Assembly (NCBI RefSeq): GCF_023195925.1
Contig: NZ_JALPRE010000016.1
Span: forward strand, 62,001-126,000
Direction of reading: 5' to 3'
DNA: 64,000 nucleotides
Origin: Aquimarina acroporae
GTDB lineage: Bacteria; Bacteroidota; Bacteroidia; Flavobacteriales; Flavobacteriaceae
The notes beneath the pieces were generated by a model. That model searched no databases, had not been told where the DNA came from, and saw only the letters and a list, made by a program, of their open reading frames with translations. Each line of letters begins with the position of its first letter. The stretch's first letter is position 1. Of this stretch, positions 9,268 to 18,145 are shown in pieces. The translations under genes and the position numbers were made by a program.

Positions 9268-9873
9268 ATGAGCACAGAAGATTACTTAAAAGACATTACA
9301 GAGATTAAAGATATGATGAACAAATCATCACGTTTTTTCTCATTAAGCGGGTTATCGGGTATTATGGCAGGAGTCTATGCCTTAATCGGAGCTGCAGTAG
9401 CTTATTATTTGGTAAGTATAAGCGGTAGAGATTATCTTATTCTCGATGGTAAAATATTTAGTTACATCCTGCTTGACTTAGCAGCAGTGGCATTTTTAAG
9501 TATAATTACAGTAATATTTTTGAGCACCCGTAAAGCAAAAAAGAACAATGAAACGCTTTGGAATGGTACTTCACGCAGACTATTAACTGCCTTTCTTATA
9601 CCCTTAATTACTGGAGGCATTTACATTCTTATAAAAATATACAGCAATCATTACGGTCTCACAGGATCTTTAATGCTTATTTTTTATGGCTTGGCTCTTG
9701 TTAATGCTTCGAAATACACCATTGGTAACGTAAAATATTTGGGCTATATAGAAATTGTTTTAGGTTTGATTTGTGCTATATTTCCAGGGTATGGTTTTTG
9801 GTTCTGGGTGATGGGATTTGGAGTAATGCATATTATCTACGGAAGCTTGATTTACTTTACACACGATAGGTAA
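9268..9873 (+). CDS. Integral membrane protein of unknown function
   Basis: 201 aa from ATG 9268 (MSTEDYLKDITEIKDMM). The open frame begins 51 nt earlier, but that start would lie upstream of the -7 box and operator, so 9268 is preferred. A soluble N-terminal helix of about 20 residues precedes about six hydrophobic segments. The gene is followed 28 bp later by the winged-helix regulator and shares its operator with the downstream CreD operon, which suggests a regulated envelope function. No family recognised. Confidence 0.75.
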   Translation: MSTEDYLKDITEIKDMMNKSSRFFSLSGLSGIMAGVYALIGAAVAYYLVSISGRDYLILDGKIFSYILLDLAAVAFLSIITVIFLSTRKAKKNNETLWNGTSRRLLTAFLIPLITGGIYILIKIYSNHYGLTGSLMLIFYGLALVNASKYTIGNVKYLGYIEIVLGLICAIFPGYGFWFWVMGFGVMHIIYGSLIYFTHDR

Positions 9874-9901
9874 ATTAATTTCACGAATTTAATAGTCCAA
9901 A

Positions 9902-10204
9902 ATGCTAATGAAAAACATTATAGGTAATATAAATAAAGCTTTTGACCACCGAATACGGCTAGGAATCATGTCGATTTTAATGGTGAATGAATCTGCAGAC
10001 TTTAAAATTTTAAAAGAATTATTAGGAGCCACCGATGGTAACCTAGCTAGTCATACCAAAGCATTAGAGAAGGAAGAATATATCGTTGTAGAAAAATCAT
10101 TCATAGGCCGTAAACCCAATACCAAATACATTGCGACAAAAAAAGGGCGTGAAGCTTTTAAAAAACACGTAGATGCAATTGAAAAACTACTAAAACAAAA
10201 ATAA
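9902..10204 (+). CDS. Winged-helix DNA-binding transcriptional regulator (HTH_34/MarR-like)
   Basis: 100 aa, a single winged-helix domain: DHRIRLGIMSILMV opens helix 1, the recognition helix lies near DGNLASHTKALEKEEYI, and the wing is KSFIGRKPNTKYIATKKGREAF. This is the layout of the small PF13601-type regulators. No ligand domain is visible. The second Met (9908) is an equally possible start. The gene lies between two copies of the 19-bp palindrome at 9241 and 10220, so it probably represses its own operon and the following one. Confidence 0.85.
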   Translation: MLMKNIIGNINKAFDHRIRLGIMSILMVNESADFKILKELLGATDGNLASHTKALEKEEYIVVEKSFIGRKPNTKYIATKKGREAFKKHVDAIEKLLKQK

Positions 10205-10219
10205 TTTTTTTTATCATTT

Positions 10220-10238
10220 TACTTTGAATTTCAAAGTA
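10220..10238. promoter_or_regulatory. Operator candidate 2 for the winged-helix regulator
   Basis: TACTTTGAATTTCAAAGTA, a palindrome TACTTTGA-ATT-TCAAAGTA, 16 nt before ATG 10255. It matches the element at 9241-9259 in 17 of 19 positions and like it contains TTACTTTG as a -7-like box. Confidence 0.68.
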
Positions 10239-10254
10239 CTTTAAAAATAACAAA

Positions 10255-10572
10255 ATGAAGATATCACAAAAAATCAACAAGAATGCTTTACTCACAGCTT
10301 CAATAAGCTTTTTGTCTGGCACCCTACTCTTACTGTTTTTTCTTATTTCTCAATCGGGATATATTGTAAAAATTGGTATTCTTTATGTGCTCATAGCATT
10401 TGTGTTCAACAGTATTACCCTAGTTGGTTTGCTTGCCAACTCCATTATCAATTATCATCATTACCGGGAGAACCTACTCACAATATCCCTCTTTTTACTC
10501 AATATCCCGATAACGATTGGATACATCTTACTCGTAGAGCTAAATCCTTTAAAAAACATAATAGCATCATGA
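10255..10572 (+). CDS. Small integral membrane protein
   Basis: 105 aa with three predicted membrane segments (about residues 12-34, 38-62 and 75-96) and no recognised domain. It is first in the operon 10255-12611 and overlaps the DUF1361 gene by ATGA at 10569-10572, so translation is probably coupled. Expression is likely governed by the operator just upstream. Confidence 0.7.
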   Translation: MKISQKINKNALLTASISFLSGTLLLLFFLISQSGYIVKIGILYVLIAFVFNSITLVGLLANSIINYHHYRENLLTISLFLLNIPITIGYILLVELNPLKNIIAS

Positions 10573-11219
10573 ATCTCATTTATAAGCAACTACCCTTTAT
10601 AAAAGGGTTTATAATATCAGTTGGTTTTAGTCTAATACTTCTTCTTATAAGAATTATAAAAACAGATTCTGTCTTTTTCTTATTTCTCGTCTGGAATTTA
10701 TTTCTGGCCTGTATCCCTTATGGAATCACTTTTTTATTAAGTATTAGAAAAATCAAAAACATCTTCTTTTGGTTGGGTTTTATCATATGGCTAGTGTTTT
10801 TACCCAACTCCCCCTACATTTTGACAGACCTGCAACATATAAGAATAAGCACATTACAATCGGTTTGGTTTGATGTTCTACTCATCTTATCGTTTGCTGT
10901 AAATGGGGCAATCATTGGCTTTACATCTCTACAAATGATGCAAGAACTATTAAGAGAACGCGTATCCAAAAAAGCTACCAATATCATCATACACGTTACA
11001 CTACTTTTATGCGGATTTGGGATTTATCTTGGTAGAATCTTACGATGGAATAGTTGGGATATTATTCAAAATCCCTTAGGTATTCTTTCAGATATTTTGA
11101 AAAGATTCATTTTTCCCATTGAGCATATAAACACTTGGTCATTCACCATCGGATTTGGTGGTTTCTTGATGATCATGTATCACTTTATACAGCAGTATAA
11201 CAAAAATCGACAGCAGTAA
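10569..11219 (+). CDS. DUF1361 membrane protein
   Basis: 216 aa with about six membrane segments. The conserved DUF1361 signatures are visible: WNLFLACIPY, FLPNSPYILTDLQHI and the C-terminal GIYLGRILRWNSWDII. The molecular role of this family is unknown. It overlaps the preceding gene by 4 nt and lies 36 bp upstream of creD, so it belongs to the winged-helix-controlled operon. Confidence 0.85.
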   Translation: MNLIYKQLPFIKGFIISVGFSLILLLIRIIKTDSVFFLFLVWNLFLACIPYGITFLLSIRKIKNIFFWLGFIIWLVFLPNSPYILTDLQHIRISTLQSVWFDVLLILSFAVNGAIIGFTSLQMMQELLRERVSKKATNIIIHVTLLLCGFGIYLGRILRWNSWDIIQNPLGILSDILKRFIFPIEHINTWSFTIGFGGFLMIMYHFIQQYNKNRQQ

Positions 11220-11255
11220 TCTCCAAAATATTAATAAACTATAAATTTTATATCT

Positions 11256-12611
11256 ATGGAAACCCAAAAACAAAAAAAGTCATTCGGACAATGGATCAAA
11301 ACTTCAATTACCATACGCATGCTAATGGTAGGTATACTCATCTTAGTTTTACTCATTCCTTTATCATACATTAAAAACTTAATTAGAGAGCGATCTTTCC
11401 GACAAGAAGAAGTAGTTAAAGAAATTAATCAGAAATGGGGGAATGAGGTACTTCTATATGGTCCAGTATTGAAAATCCCATATCAAAGCCACCATCTCAA
11501 AAAAAGCTGGGACGACAAGACCAAAGCATATATAGAAGAAGATATTATCACTGTACATGATGCTTTCTTCTTTCCGAATACTTTAGACATAGACAGTAAT
11601 GTAGAATCTGAAAATCTTGGAAGAAGCATTTATGAATCTGTAGTCTATACGGCAGATATGAAAATAAAAGGGTCTTTTACAGTTCCAGATTTTGAGCAAC
11701 AAGATATTGATCAAAAGGATATTTTATGGAACAAAGCCACCATAATCGTTAACTCAACAAACTTAAAAGGGATTAAAAGCAATCTAGAATTACACGTTGG
11801 TTCAGACGCCTACCCATTACGATCGAGATACAGTCAAAACTCCTATACCAATACACTGGAAACGCAATTTATAAAGAACACTTCCTTGCCTCGGGAAAAC
11901 TCTATTACCTTTACTATGGATCTTATTATCAAGGGCAGTGAACAGTTAAGGTTTATTCCTGTTGGAAGAGAAACCAATGTTTCTATGACTTCAAATTGGG
12001 CTTCTCCAAGTTTTAATGGCAACTATCTTCCTGATACCAAGACTAAAGAAATCACAAAAGATGGTTTTAAAGCTCAATGGAAGGTGCTACAAATTAACAG
12101 AGAATTTGAACAAGATTTTTTTGGACAGCTTCCTGAAATCAACTCTTCGGCCTTTGGTGTAAAACTATTGATTCCAGTAGATGAATATCAAAAAAGTGAA
12201 CGTGCCGCAAAATATGGATACCTGGTTATAGCACTTACATTTCTTGTGTTCTTTTTGATACAAACCATAAGTAAAATCAATATTCACCCCTTTCAATATC
12301 TTATGATTGGGTTAGCGCTTACCATGTTCTATACCTTACTCCTTTCAATTTCTGAACACTCTAGTTTTTTATATGCTTATTTAGTAGCAGGTATTGCCGT
12401 GGTATTACTTATTTCTATGTATTCTAAAGCCATTTTGCGAAGTTTAAAATTTATGACTTTTATTGGGCTTTCATTAACCGGGCTTTACGCATTTATTTTT
12501 GTAATCATTCAATTAGAAAACTATGCACTTTTAGTAGGAAGCATTGGTTTATTCATCATTTTGGGAACCATCATGATGGCTTCCAGAAAAATTGACTGGA
12601 AAAACGACTAA
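11256..12611 (+). CDS. creD: CreD family inner-membrane protein
   Basis: 451 aa. CreD features: an N-terminal membrane anchor at about 20-40, the signature LIRERSFRQEEVVKEINQKW, a large periplasmic domain beginning LYGPVLKIPY, and about five C-terminal membrane segments. In proteobacteria creD belongs to the CreBC regulon and affects envelope integrity and colicin tolerance. Here it has no CreBC; instead it is last in an operon apparently run by the winged-helix regulator. A 14-bp inverted repeat follows. Confidence 0.88.
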   Translation: METQKQKKSFGQWIKTSITIRMLMVGILILVLLIPLSYIKNLIRERSFRQEEVVKEINQKWGNEVLLYGPVLKIPYQSHHLKKSWDDKTKAYIEEDIITVHDAFFFPNTLDIDSNVESENLGRSIYESVVYTADMKIKGSFTVPDFEQQDIDQKDILWNKATIIVNSTNLKGIKSNLELHVGSDAYPLRSRYSQNSYTNTLETQFIKNTSLPRENSITFTMDLIIKGSEQLRFIPVGRETNVSMTSNWASPSFNGNYLPDTKTKEITKDGFKAQWKVLQINREFEQDFFGQLPEINSSAFGVKLLIPVDEYQKSERAAKYGYLVIALTFLVFFLIQTISKINIHPFQYLMIGLALTMFYTLLLSISEHSSFLYAYLVAGIAVVLLISMYSKAILRSLKFMTFIGLSLTGLYAFIFVIIQLENYALLVGSIGLFIILGTIMMASRKIDWKND

Positions 12612-12658
12612 ATACCGAAATTAAAACAGTTTTAGCAAAACACTCCCTCAAACTAGAA

Positions 12659-12694
12659 TAGATATACCCTTTACTCATTCAAAGGGTATATCTA
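12659..12694. repeat. Perfect inverted repeat downstream of creD
   Basis: TAGATATACCCTTT / AAAGGGTATATCTA, 14-bp perfect stem with an 8-base loop, 47 nt after the creD stop. There is no T run on either side, so it is either a weak terminator or an mRNA 3'-end stabilising hairpin. Confidence 0.6.
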
Positions 12695-12816
12695 CTCAAT
12701 ATGCATTGTCATTTCTTATCACGGTCTATACCTTAACCATACCTAAATAATCAGAGCTGTTTATCTTCTTTTGACAAGCACTTTGATTGCTAACTCACAG
12801 AAATCACTAACTAACT

Positions 12817-13425
12817 ATGACAGCTAAGACTAATCAAGATATCGTACTCGATATACTAAAGGGTGACAATAGAGCTATAAAAGAATTTTACAAAAATAAT
12901 CTCCCAACAGTAACCCAACATATTTTACAGAATTCAGGAAATAAAGAAGATGCGTACGATATATTTCAAGATGCACTAGTGGTGATTTTCAAGAAGGCCA
13001 GGGAAAATAGTTTAGAAATTACAGGCTCTATGCAATCATATTTCTATGGAGTTTGCAAAAAGTTATGGTTAAACAAACTTAGAAAAAATAAGAAGCTAAT
13101 CTTAAACGAAAAACTACTTCAAAATCATAAAGAAGAAAATACCATAATAGAAGATATTGGAGCTATTGAAAAAGATATATTATACAAAAAATACTTCCAT
13201 AAACTTCATCCTGATAGCCAAAAGGTACTTCATCTATATTTTGAAGGTAGTTCAATGAAAGAAATCGCATATATCATGGGGTACTCTGAACTCTATGCTA
13301 GAAAGAAGAAATTCAAGATCAAAAAAAGACTTCTCAAAATGATAGAAAAAGATCCTTTGTATTTAGAATTTATTTCTTCAAATAAACTACGACCCAATAT
13401 CGAACTTCATATGATACCTAAATAA
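12817..13425 (+). CDS. ECF-type RNA polymerase sigma factor
   Basis: 202 aa. Region 2 spans about residues 10-85 (DIVLDILKGDNRAIKEFYKN ... SYFYGVCKKLWLNKLRK) and region 4 about 125-180 with the helix-turn-helix SMKEIAYIMGYSELYARKKKFKIKKRL. No gene resembling an anti-sigma factor is adjacent; it is followed by a DUF192 lipoprotein 81 bp later. The region 4 recognition helix is unusually Lys-rich. It would direct RNA polymerase to a small, unidentified regulon. Confidence 0.88.
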   Translation: MTAKTNQDIVLDILKGDNRAIKEFYKNNLPTVTQHILQNSGNKEDAYDIFQDALVVIFKKARENSLEITGSMQSYFYGVCKKLWLNKLRKNKKLILNEKLLQNHKEENTIIEDIGAIEKDILYKKYFHKLHPDSQKVLHLYFEGSSMKEIAYIMGYSELYARKKKFKIKKRLLKMIEKDPLYLEFISSNKLRPNIELHMIPK

Positions 13426-13506
13426 GTGTAACCTCTTTTTAAACCAGGCGATAAACTTTTGTACTGTAACTTTTTTATATACTTTTAATCCTGTAAAATT
13501 AGACTC

Positions 13507-14004
13507 ATGAAAAAACCCATTTATATTGCAATTATTGTATGCCTAGCCCTACACTTATTTTCTTGCAAATCAGATAAAAAAGAAACTAAAAATCTAGTAA
13601 AAGAAGTAACTTTCACCAAAGAAGGAGAACTTACACTATATCATCTTAAAGATTCTATTTTTGAGCCTATTACTAAGTTAAACATTGAAATAGCAGATGA
13701 CGAGTATCAAATACAAACAGGGTTAATGTACCGTAAATCGATGCAAAACGATAGAGGGATGTTATTTATGTTTCCCGATGAATCACCGCATTCTTTCTAT
13801 ATGAAAAACACAGAGTTCCCCCTAGATATTATATTTATCGACTCAAAATACAAAGTAGTAAGCATACAAAAAAACGCGCAGCCACTTGATGAAACATCTC
13901 TTCCATCAGAAGGACCTGCACAATATGTATTAGAAGTTAATGCCAAATTAACTGATACCTGGAACTTACAGAAAGGAGACTCTATTTCTTTTCAGAAAAA
14001 TTAA
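13507..14004 (+). CDS. DUF192 lipoprotein
   Basis: 165 aa. Lipoprotein signal peptide with lipobox LFSC (Cys at about residue 20) and a charged linker, then a DUF192 domain: EIQTGLMYRKSMQNDRGMLFMFP-type core, PHSFYMKNTEFPLDIIFID and the C-terminal LEVNAK. DUF192 proteins are small beta-barrel proteins of unknown function, often exported. Single gene with a terminator that overlaps the convergent GH57 gene end. Confidence 0.87.
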   Translation: MKKPIYIAIIVCLALHLFSCKSDKKETKNLVKEVTFTKEGELTLYHLKDSIFEPITKLNIEIADDEYQIQTGLMYRKSMQNDRGMLFMFPDESPHSFYMKNTEFPLDIIFIDSKYKVVSIQKNAQPLDETSLPSEGPAQYVLEVNAKLTDTWNLQKGDSISFQKN

Positions 14005-14008
14005 TATC

Positions 14009-14047
14009 AATCCCCCTGAACCATAGTGATTCAGAGGGATTATTTTT
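14009..14047 (+). terminator. Terminator after the DUF192 gene
   Basis: AATCCCCCTGAA / TTCAGAGGGATT (one mismatch) followed by ATTTTT. It reaches the stop codon of the convergent GH57 gene at 14046. Confidence 0.7.
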
Positions 14048-17000
14048 ACTTAACTATTTTAAAGACACTATTTATTTCTGAAGTTCCAATTTTCAGAAAA
14101 TACACTCCTTTAGCCACATCTAGTGGAATTGAAACTTTGCCAGTTTTTATAGTCATTATTTCATTAAACAGAAGCGTCCCTTTAATATCCCTAATCGATA
14201 CATTTATTGCTTTTAAACCCGACGAAATATTAAAGTTGATTGCAGCATTAAAAGGATTGGGATAAGGTCTGGAAATACCCAAATCTGATATATCTTTAAG
14301 CAGCCTGGTACTCTCTGGGTTACTTACCCAACCATTATCGTACCAACCTTCTTCACAAATATCCAAGTCTTCAGTTTGTTGACTTCCATTATTACTAAAA
14401 ATAACATTGGCACAATTCACTCCTTCCAAAACATACTCATACCAACCATCACCATCATCATCGGTCATTTGTACCCCTGGCCATACGGTTGTTAATACAG
14501 CAGGAGAAGTATTCCAATAATAAAGAGATACTTGACCCCAATTTGTACTGTTGTTATTGTATCTGATAATCAAATTACCTGAAGGAGTATCGCCAGGACA
14601 AGCGGTAGGGCAGGTATCATACCACTGATTGGTCGTAGGATCAAACCACCCTGTTCTATCTCTACTTAAATCATCAGACTGAGAACCATTACCACTTGTA
14701 AACACAATACCTATTGCCGAAGTTTCTGTGACTTCATAGCTATACCATTGGGATGCTTGTTCTCTTGACATTGTTCTTCCCGGCCAAGACCACCCTGGTA
14801 GTGGCTGATTAGTATTTCTATTGAATAGATATACATATACATCATTCCAATTTGAAGTATTTCTATAATACAATGTATACGATTCTAATTCGTTGATTAC
14901 ATAATTTTCGCTGATACTATTAGACACTCCAGTTACATTATAGGCCACAGCTCTTAAAGTCGTATCTTCTGTTATTAATATTTCACTCTGATACTCCTCA
15001 CTTGATTGATTGGGTTCTGAACCATCTAAGGTGTAATAGATAACTCCATTATTGGTAGCTTCCAAACTAACAACTATAGTTCCATCATAGGTTCCTCCAT
15101 TTGGATTTACAGAAAGTACAGGTTCTGGAAGTTGCCCAGGACAATCTGAAGGGCAGTTATCGTACCATAGATTTTCTGAAAGTACAAACCAACCATCACT
15201 ATTTCTAAATTGATCATCAGATTGTTCTCCAGAACCGTTTGTAAATACCAAACCTACTTCTACAGATTCTGCAATAGTATAAAGATACCATGGAGAAGCT
15301 TGCTGCTGAGTCATTACTCTCCCAGGCCAGGACCAACCAGGCAGCGCACTATTATTATTTTTATCAAAAGCATATACATACACTGTATTCCAGTTTGATG
15401 TATTTTTGAAATACACGTTATATTCTGGCAAGTCTCCAAAAGAATAAGAATTGGTAACAACCTCAGAAATATTCCCCTCAGAATCATATGCGATCACTTT
15501 TAAAACTACGGAATCACTCGTGGGACCACCAATAGTGAACGGATTCGAATATACTTGACTATTATTTGTTGGATCTGTACCATCTAATGTGTAATATATA
15601 GATACTGAAGCATTGTCTGCTGTAGTAGATGCATCAAGGACTATTTCTATCTCATCATCATAATTTCCAGAATCTGGAGAAACCTCAACAGTAACTTCAT
15701 CACTACTATTAAAATCTCCTACATAAACATGTTGAATTGGTGTTTTAAACACATTCCCTTTTGTGTCTGTAGCTTCTACATAGTAATCAACTAATACATT
15801 TGACAACCCTCGTATTTCAGCATAACATAAATCTGCAATTGAAGTAGGCTCTATAAAAAAGTCTATTTCCGGATCTTGAGTAATATTGCCCTTAGGAAAC
15901 TGTTTTTGATCCATTGAAATTGTGGTCCATGAACTCACTCCTTCTCCTCCAACATAGGTTTCATTGGAAGTATCGGCCATAGGATTTTGTCCATCATTAT
16001 CTGTTCTATATTTTAACACTACAGATGCTAACCCACTTACATCATATGCAAAGGTCCATATATGAAAGTCTGAAGAGTTTTGTACTTCTTGGTATGCATA
16101 AATAGGCCCAAAGCCTTTCCCTCCTGGATTATATGGGAATCGTTGCGGAATAAAAACTGAAGGAGGAGTAGTATCTGTAGTGACAGAACCTCCCAAGGCA
16201 TCCATAGCATGATCAATAGCAATATTACCTGCAAGCGTTTGTTTTACCTCCATATCGATTGATTTTCCATAATACATATATCCACTGGTCAATGAAGGTA
16301 AGAAAAAGTGCCATGCTTTTTCTACACTAGAAGCCCCAAGAGAAGGGTCTATGATTTTGGCAATATCGACACCAGAACTATTATCTTCGGCTGTAATCAC
16401 ATAATTTTCGGCTGCGGTTATCACTGCCCAGTTTCTGGCATCTTCTGTCCATCCGTTAGGATCAAACCTGTAATCTGAAGTATTGTAAAGTGGCCAAAGC
16501 CAATTTATGAATTGTGGGTGACCCCAATCGTTTGCTGCATTTACCCAGGAACCATCTTCTACTTTTACAATATCATTTTCTGGAACAGGATACGAATTTA
16601 GAAATTGTTGTATAGTCGTTGGGTCATATCCTTTTGATGCAGCTTCATTGGCAAAGCCTGGAACTGATTCCTGATAATAGCTATCTCCTCCACCCCAGGC
16701 ATTATCCCCATCGTGCGCCAACAAAACAATTGAAGGTTGGCTGTTTGTACTGTATGGTTTGATATGATTATCGATATCAGTAGTTCCCATTGAGCTAAAA
16801 CCATTTTGATAACTCAATAAATCAGCCATTGGCACCACATCCATTTTAAATGCTTGTCCAGTTTCGGGATCTATATATTGCGCTTTGTGTGCTTGATAAC
16901 AATACGGCGCTGCAAAAGTACCTCCCCTACCATCTATTTGGCCTTTCCACCAGTTATTACCATTTGTAGGTACTTTATCTGCTTGGTTTGGAGGATCAAT

Positions 17001-17735
17001 ATTAACTCCAGAGGTACCATAATCCAAGGGATAATCGTTCAAGGTCCTTGACAGATGACTGTTTGCAATCACCGACCACTGAAAACCTTCTTGTACCAAT
17101 ACCTTGATTATTCTTTCTGAAAAAGAACATTCTGCCGGCCAAAAGCCTTTTGAATATTCTCCGCCAAAAGTTTGATTCATGATGAATTTGTGAGTTTGCA
17201 ATTCCATTCTTAGTGCGCGTTCACTAATTAACGGAGCTAGGGCATGATGAAATGTAAACCCAGTTAAATCCATTCTTGGTTGTCCACCCGATGTTTTCCA
17301 GTTTTTTGCCTCAATGAAGTTATTTTGCCACCCTTGGCTATATCCCCATGCTCCAGCATTAGCCAGACTATTTACATTCTCTATCAAGCAACCAGAATAA
17401 TTTACTTGAGCTCCTCCATTTGGCAGCCCTAAAAGTGTTTGAACAGAGTTTTTTGGCCCATACTGATATGCCTTTACCCTATCATTTTTACTAAATATTT
17501 CTTCAAGATTATTAAGCGGGTGACTTTTCCCGTCATCATAGACATTCCATGAATCTCCGGAGTTTTTCAGATTGAACGACTCCCATACGGTTTGATAACG
17601 ATTTGGGGTTGCCTTACTTTTTTCAGGCCAATAATTGGGTTGTTGCATATGCCACAAATAGGACGTATGCACTTCTTGTGCTATTATTCCTGTGCAAAAG
17701 AATAATAACACTACTAGTAAAGTGTTGTTTTTCAT
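14046..17735 (-). CDS. Secreted multidomain GH57-family glycoside hydrolase with CBM26 repeats and T9SS sorting domain
   Basis: 1229 aa from ATG 17735, which gives a signal peptide (MKNNTLLVVLLFFCTGIIAQ); the longer frame adds 13 residues before it. Residues 21 to about 540 are GH57-like: a degenerate first motif WHMQQPNYW near 28-36, GFWPAECSFSE at 197-207 (Glu202 as candidate nucleophile) and LLAHDGDNAWGGG near 338-350 (Asp342/344 as candidate acid/base). Then come chitobiase-C-terminal-like units (YYTLDGTDP, YYTLDGSEP) alternating with three CBM26-type starch-binding modules (NTSNW ... WSWPGR, twice, then NSTNWGQVSLYYW). The last 75 residues (YPNPFNAAINFNI ... GVYFLKI) form a type A T9SS sorting domain. 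It probably acts on extracellular alpha-glucan; exact specificity unknown. Confidence 0.85.
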   Translation of the reverse strand: MKNNTLLVVLLFFCTGIIAQEVHTSYLWHMQQPNYWPEKSKATPNRYQTVWESFNLKNSGDSWNVYDDGKSHPLNNLEEIFSKNDRVKAYQYGPKNSVQTLLGLPNGGAQVNYSGCLIENVNSLANAGAWGYSQGWQNNFIEAKNWKTSGGQPRMDLTGFTFHHALAPLISERALRMELQTHKFIMNQTFGGEYSKGFWPAECSFSERIIKVLVQEGFQWSVIANSHLSRTLNDYPLDYGTSGVNIDPPNQADKVPTNGNNWWKGQIDGRGGTFAAPYCYQAHKAQYIDPETGQAFKMDVVPMADLLSYQNGFSSMGTTDIDNHIKPYSTNSQPSIVLLAHDGDNAWGGGDSYYQESVPGFANEAASKGYDPTTIQQFLNSYPVPENDIVKVEDGSWVNAANDWGHPQFINWLWPLYNTSDYRFDPNGWTEDARNWAVITAAENYVITAEDNSSGVDIAKIIDPSLGASSVEKAWHFFLPSLTSGYMYYGKSIDMEVKQTLAGNIAIDHAMDALGGSVTTDTTPPSVFIPQRFPYNPGGKGFGPIYAYQEVQNSSDFHIWTFAYDVSGLASVVLKYRTDNDGQNPMADTSNETYVGGEGVSSWTTISMDQKQFPKGNITQDPEIDFFIEPTSIADLCYAEIRGLSNVLVDYYVEATDTKGNVFKTPIQHVYVGDFNSSDEVTVEVSPDSGNYDDEIEIVLDASTTADNASVSIYYTLDGTDPTNNSQVYSNPFTIGGPTSDSVVLKVIAYDSEGNISEVVTNSYSFGDLPEYNVYFKNTSNWNTVYVYAFDKNNNSALPGWSWPGRVMTQQQASPWYLYTIAESVEVGLVFTNGSGEQSDDQFRNSDGWFVLSENLWYDNCPSDCPGQLPEPVLSVNPNGGTYDGTIVVSLEATNNGVIYYTLDGSEPNQSSEEYQSEILITEDTTLRAVAYNVTGVSNSISENYVINELESYTLYYRNTSNWNDVYVYLFNRNTNQPLPGWSWPGRTMSREQASQWYSYEVTETSAIGIVFTSGNGSQSDDLSRDRTGWFDPTTNQWYDTCPTACPGDTPSGNLIIRYNNNSTNWGQVSLYYWNTSPAVLTTVWPGVQMTDDDGDGWYEYVLEGVNCANVIFSNNGSQQTEDLDICEEGWYDNGWVSNPESTRLLKDISDLGISRPYPNPFNAAINFNISSGLKAINVSIRDIKGTLLFNEIMTIKTGKVSIPLDVAKGVYFLKIGTSEINSVFKIVK

Positions 17736-18091
17736 ATTTCTTGTGTTAAAATAAATAATAGGTAATCTCTGCAACCAAGAGCTACCACTATCTATTCCAA
17801 AAACAAGTTAACCTACTAGAATGTTTCCCTTTTCTCTCTATTATATGTGGGGTAAAACAAAAAGGGAGAGATACCCCTTTTTATTGATAATAATTGTTTA
17901 TGCGATCAACGAAAATTTAAAGTTGTTGTAGTTGCTACGAAACAAATACTCCGTAATAAAAATTTAAAATTTCATCAAGTTTTAACGATAATCTTGCCTA
18001 ATTTATAAAATAATAGCGCATAAAAACTCCTTAAACCCAACGCAAACGATTTCGTGTTGATAAATAAAAACAAGAAGAAATAAGGTAAAAT
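17736..18091. other. Intergenic stretch upstream of the GH57 gene
   Basis: No gene seen. On the plus strand it contains GGGGTA-N19-TACCCC (about 17848-17876) and CAAACGATTTC (18043-18053), which has the AAnCGnTT core of LacI-family operators such as maltose regulators. Both are weak observations; no clear TAnnTTTG box was found for the GH57 gene. Confidence 0.3.
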
Positions 18092-18125
18092 AAAAAGGCT
18101 CGTATTTGTCAATACGAGCCTTTTT
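18092..18125 (-). terminator. secDF terminator
   Basis: AAAAAGGCTCGTATT / AATACGAGCCTTTTT, perfect 15-bp stem with a 4-base loop and T runs on both strands, just after the secDF stop. Confidence 0.9.
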
Positions 18126-18145
18126 AATATATATAATAGAATATA

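Noticed and set aside
18043..18053. LacI-family (maltose regulator) operator upstream of the GH57 gene
   Set aside because: Only the short AAnCGnTT core matches, about 310 bp from the start, and no regulator is nearby; kept only as a note.
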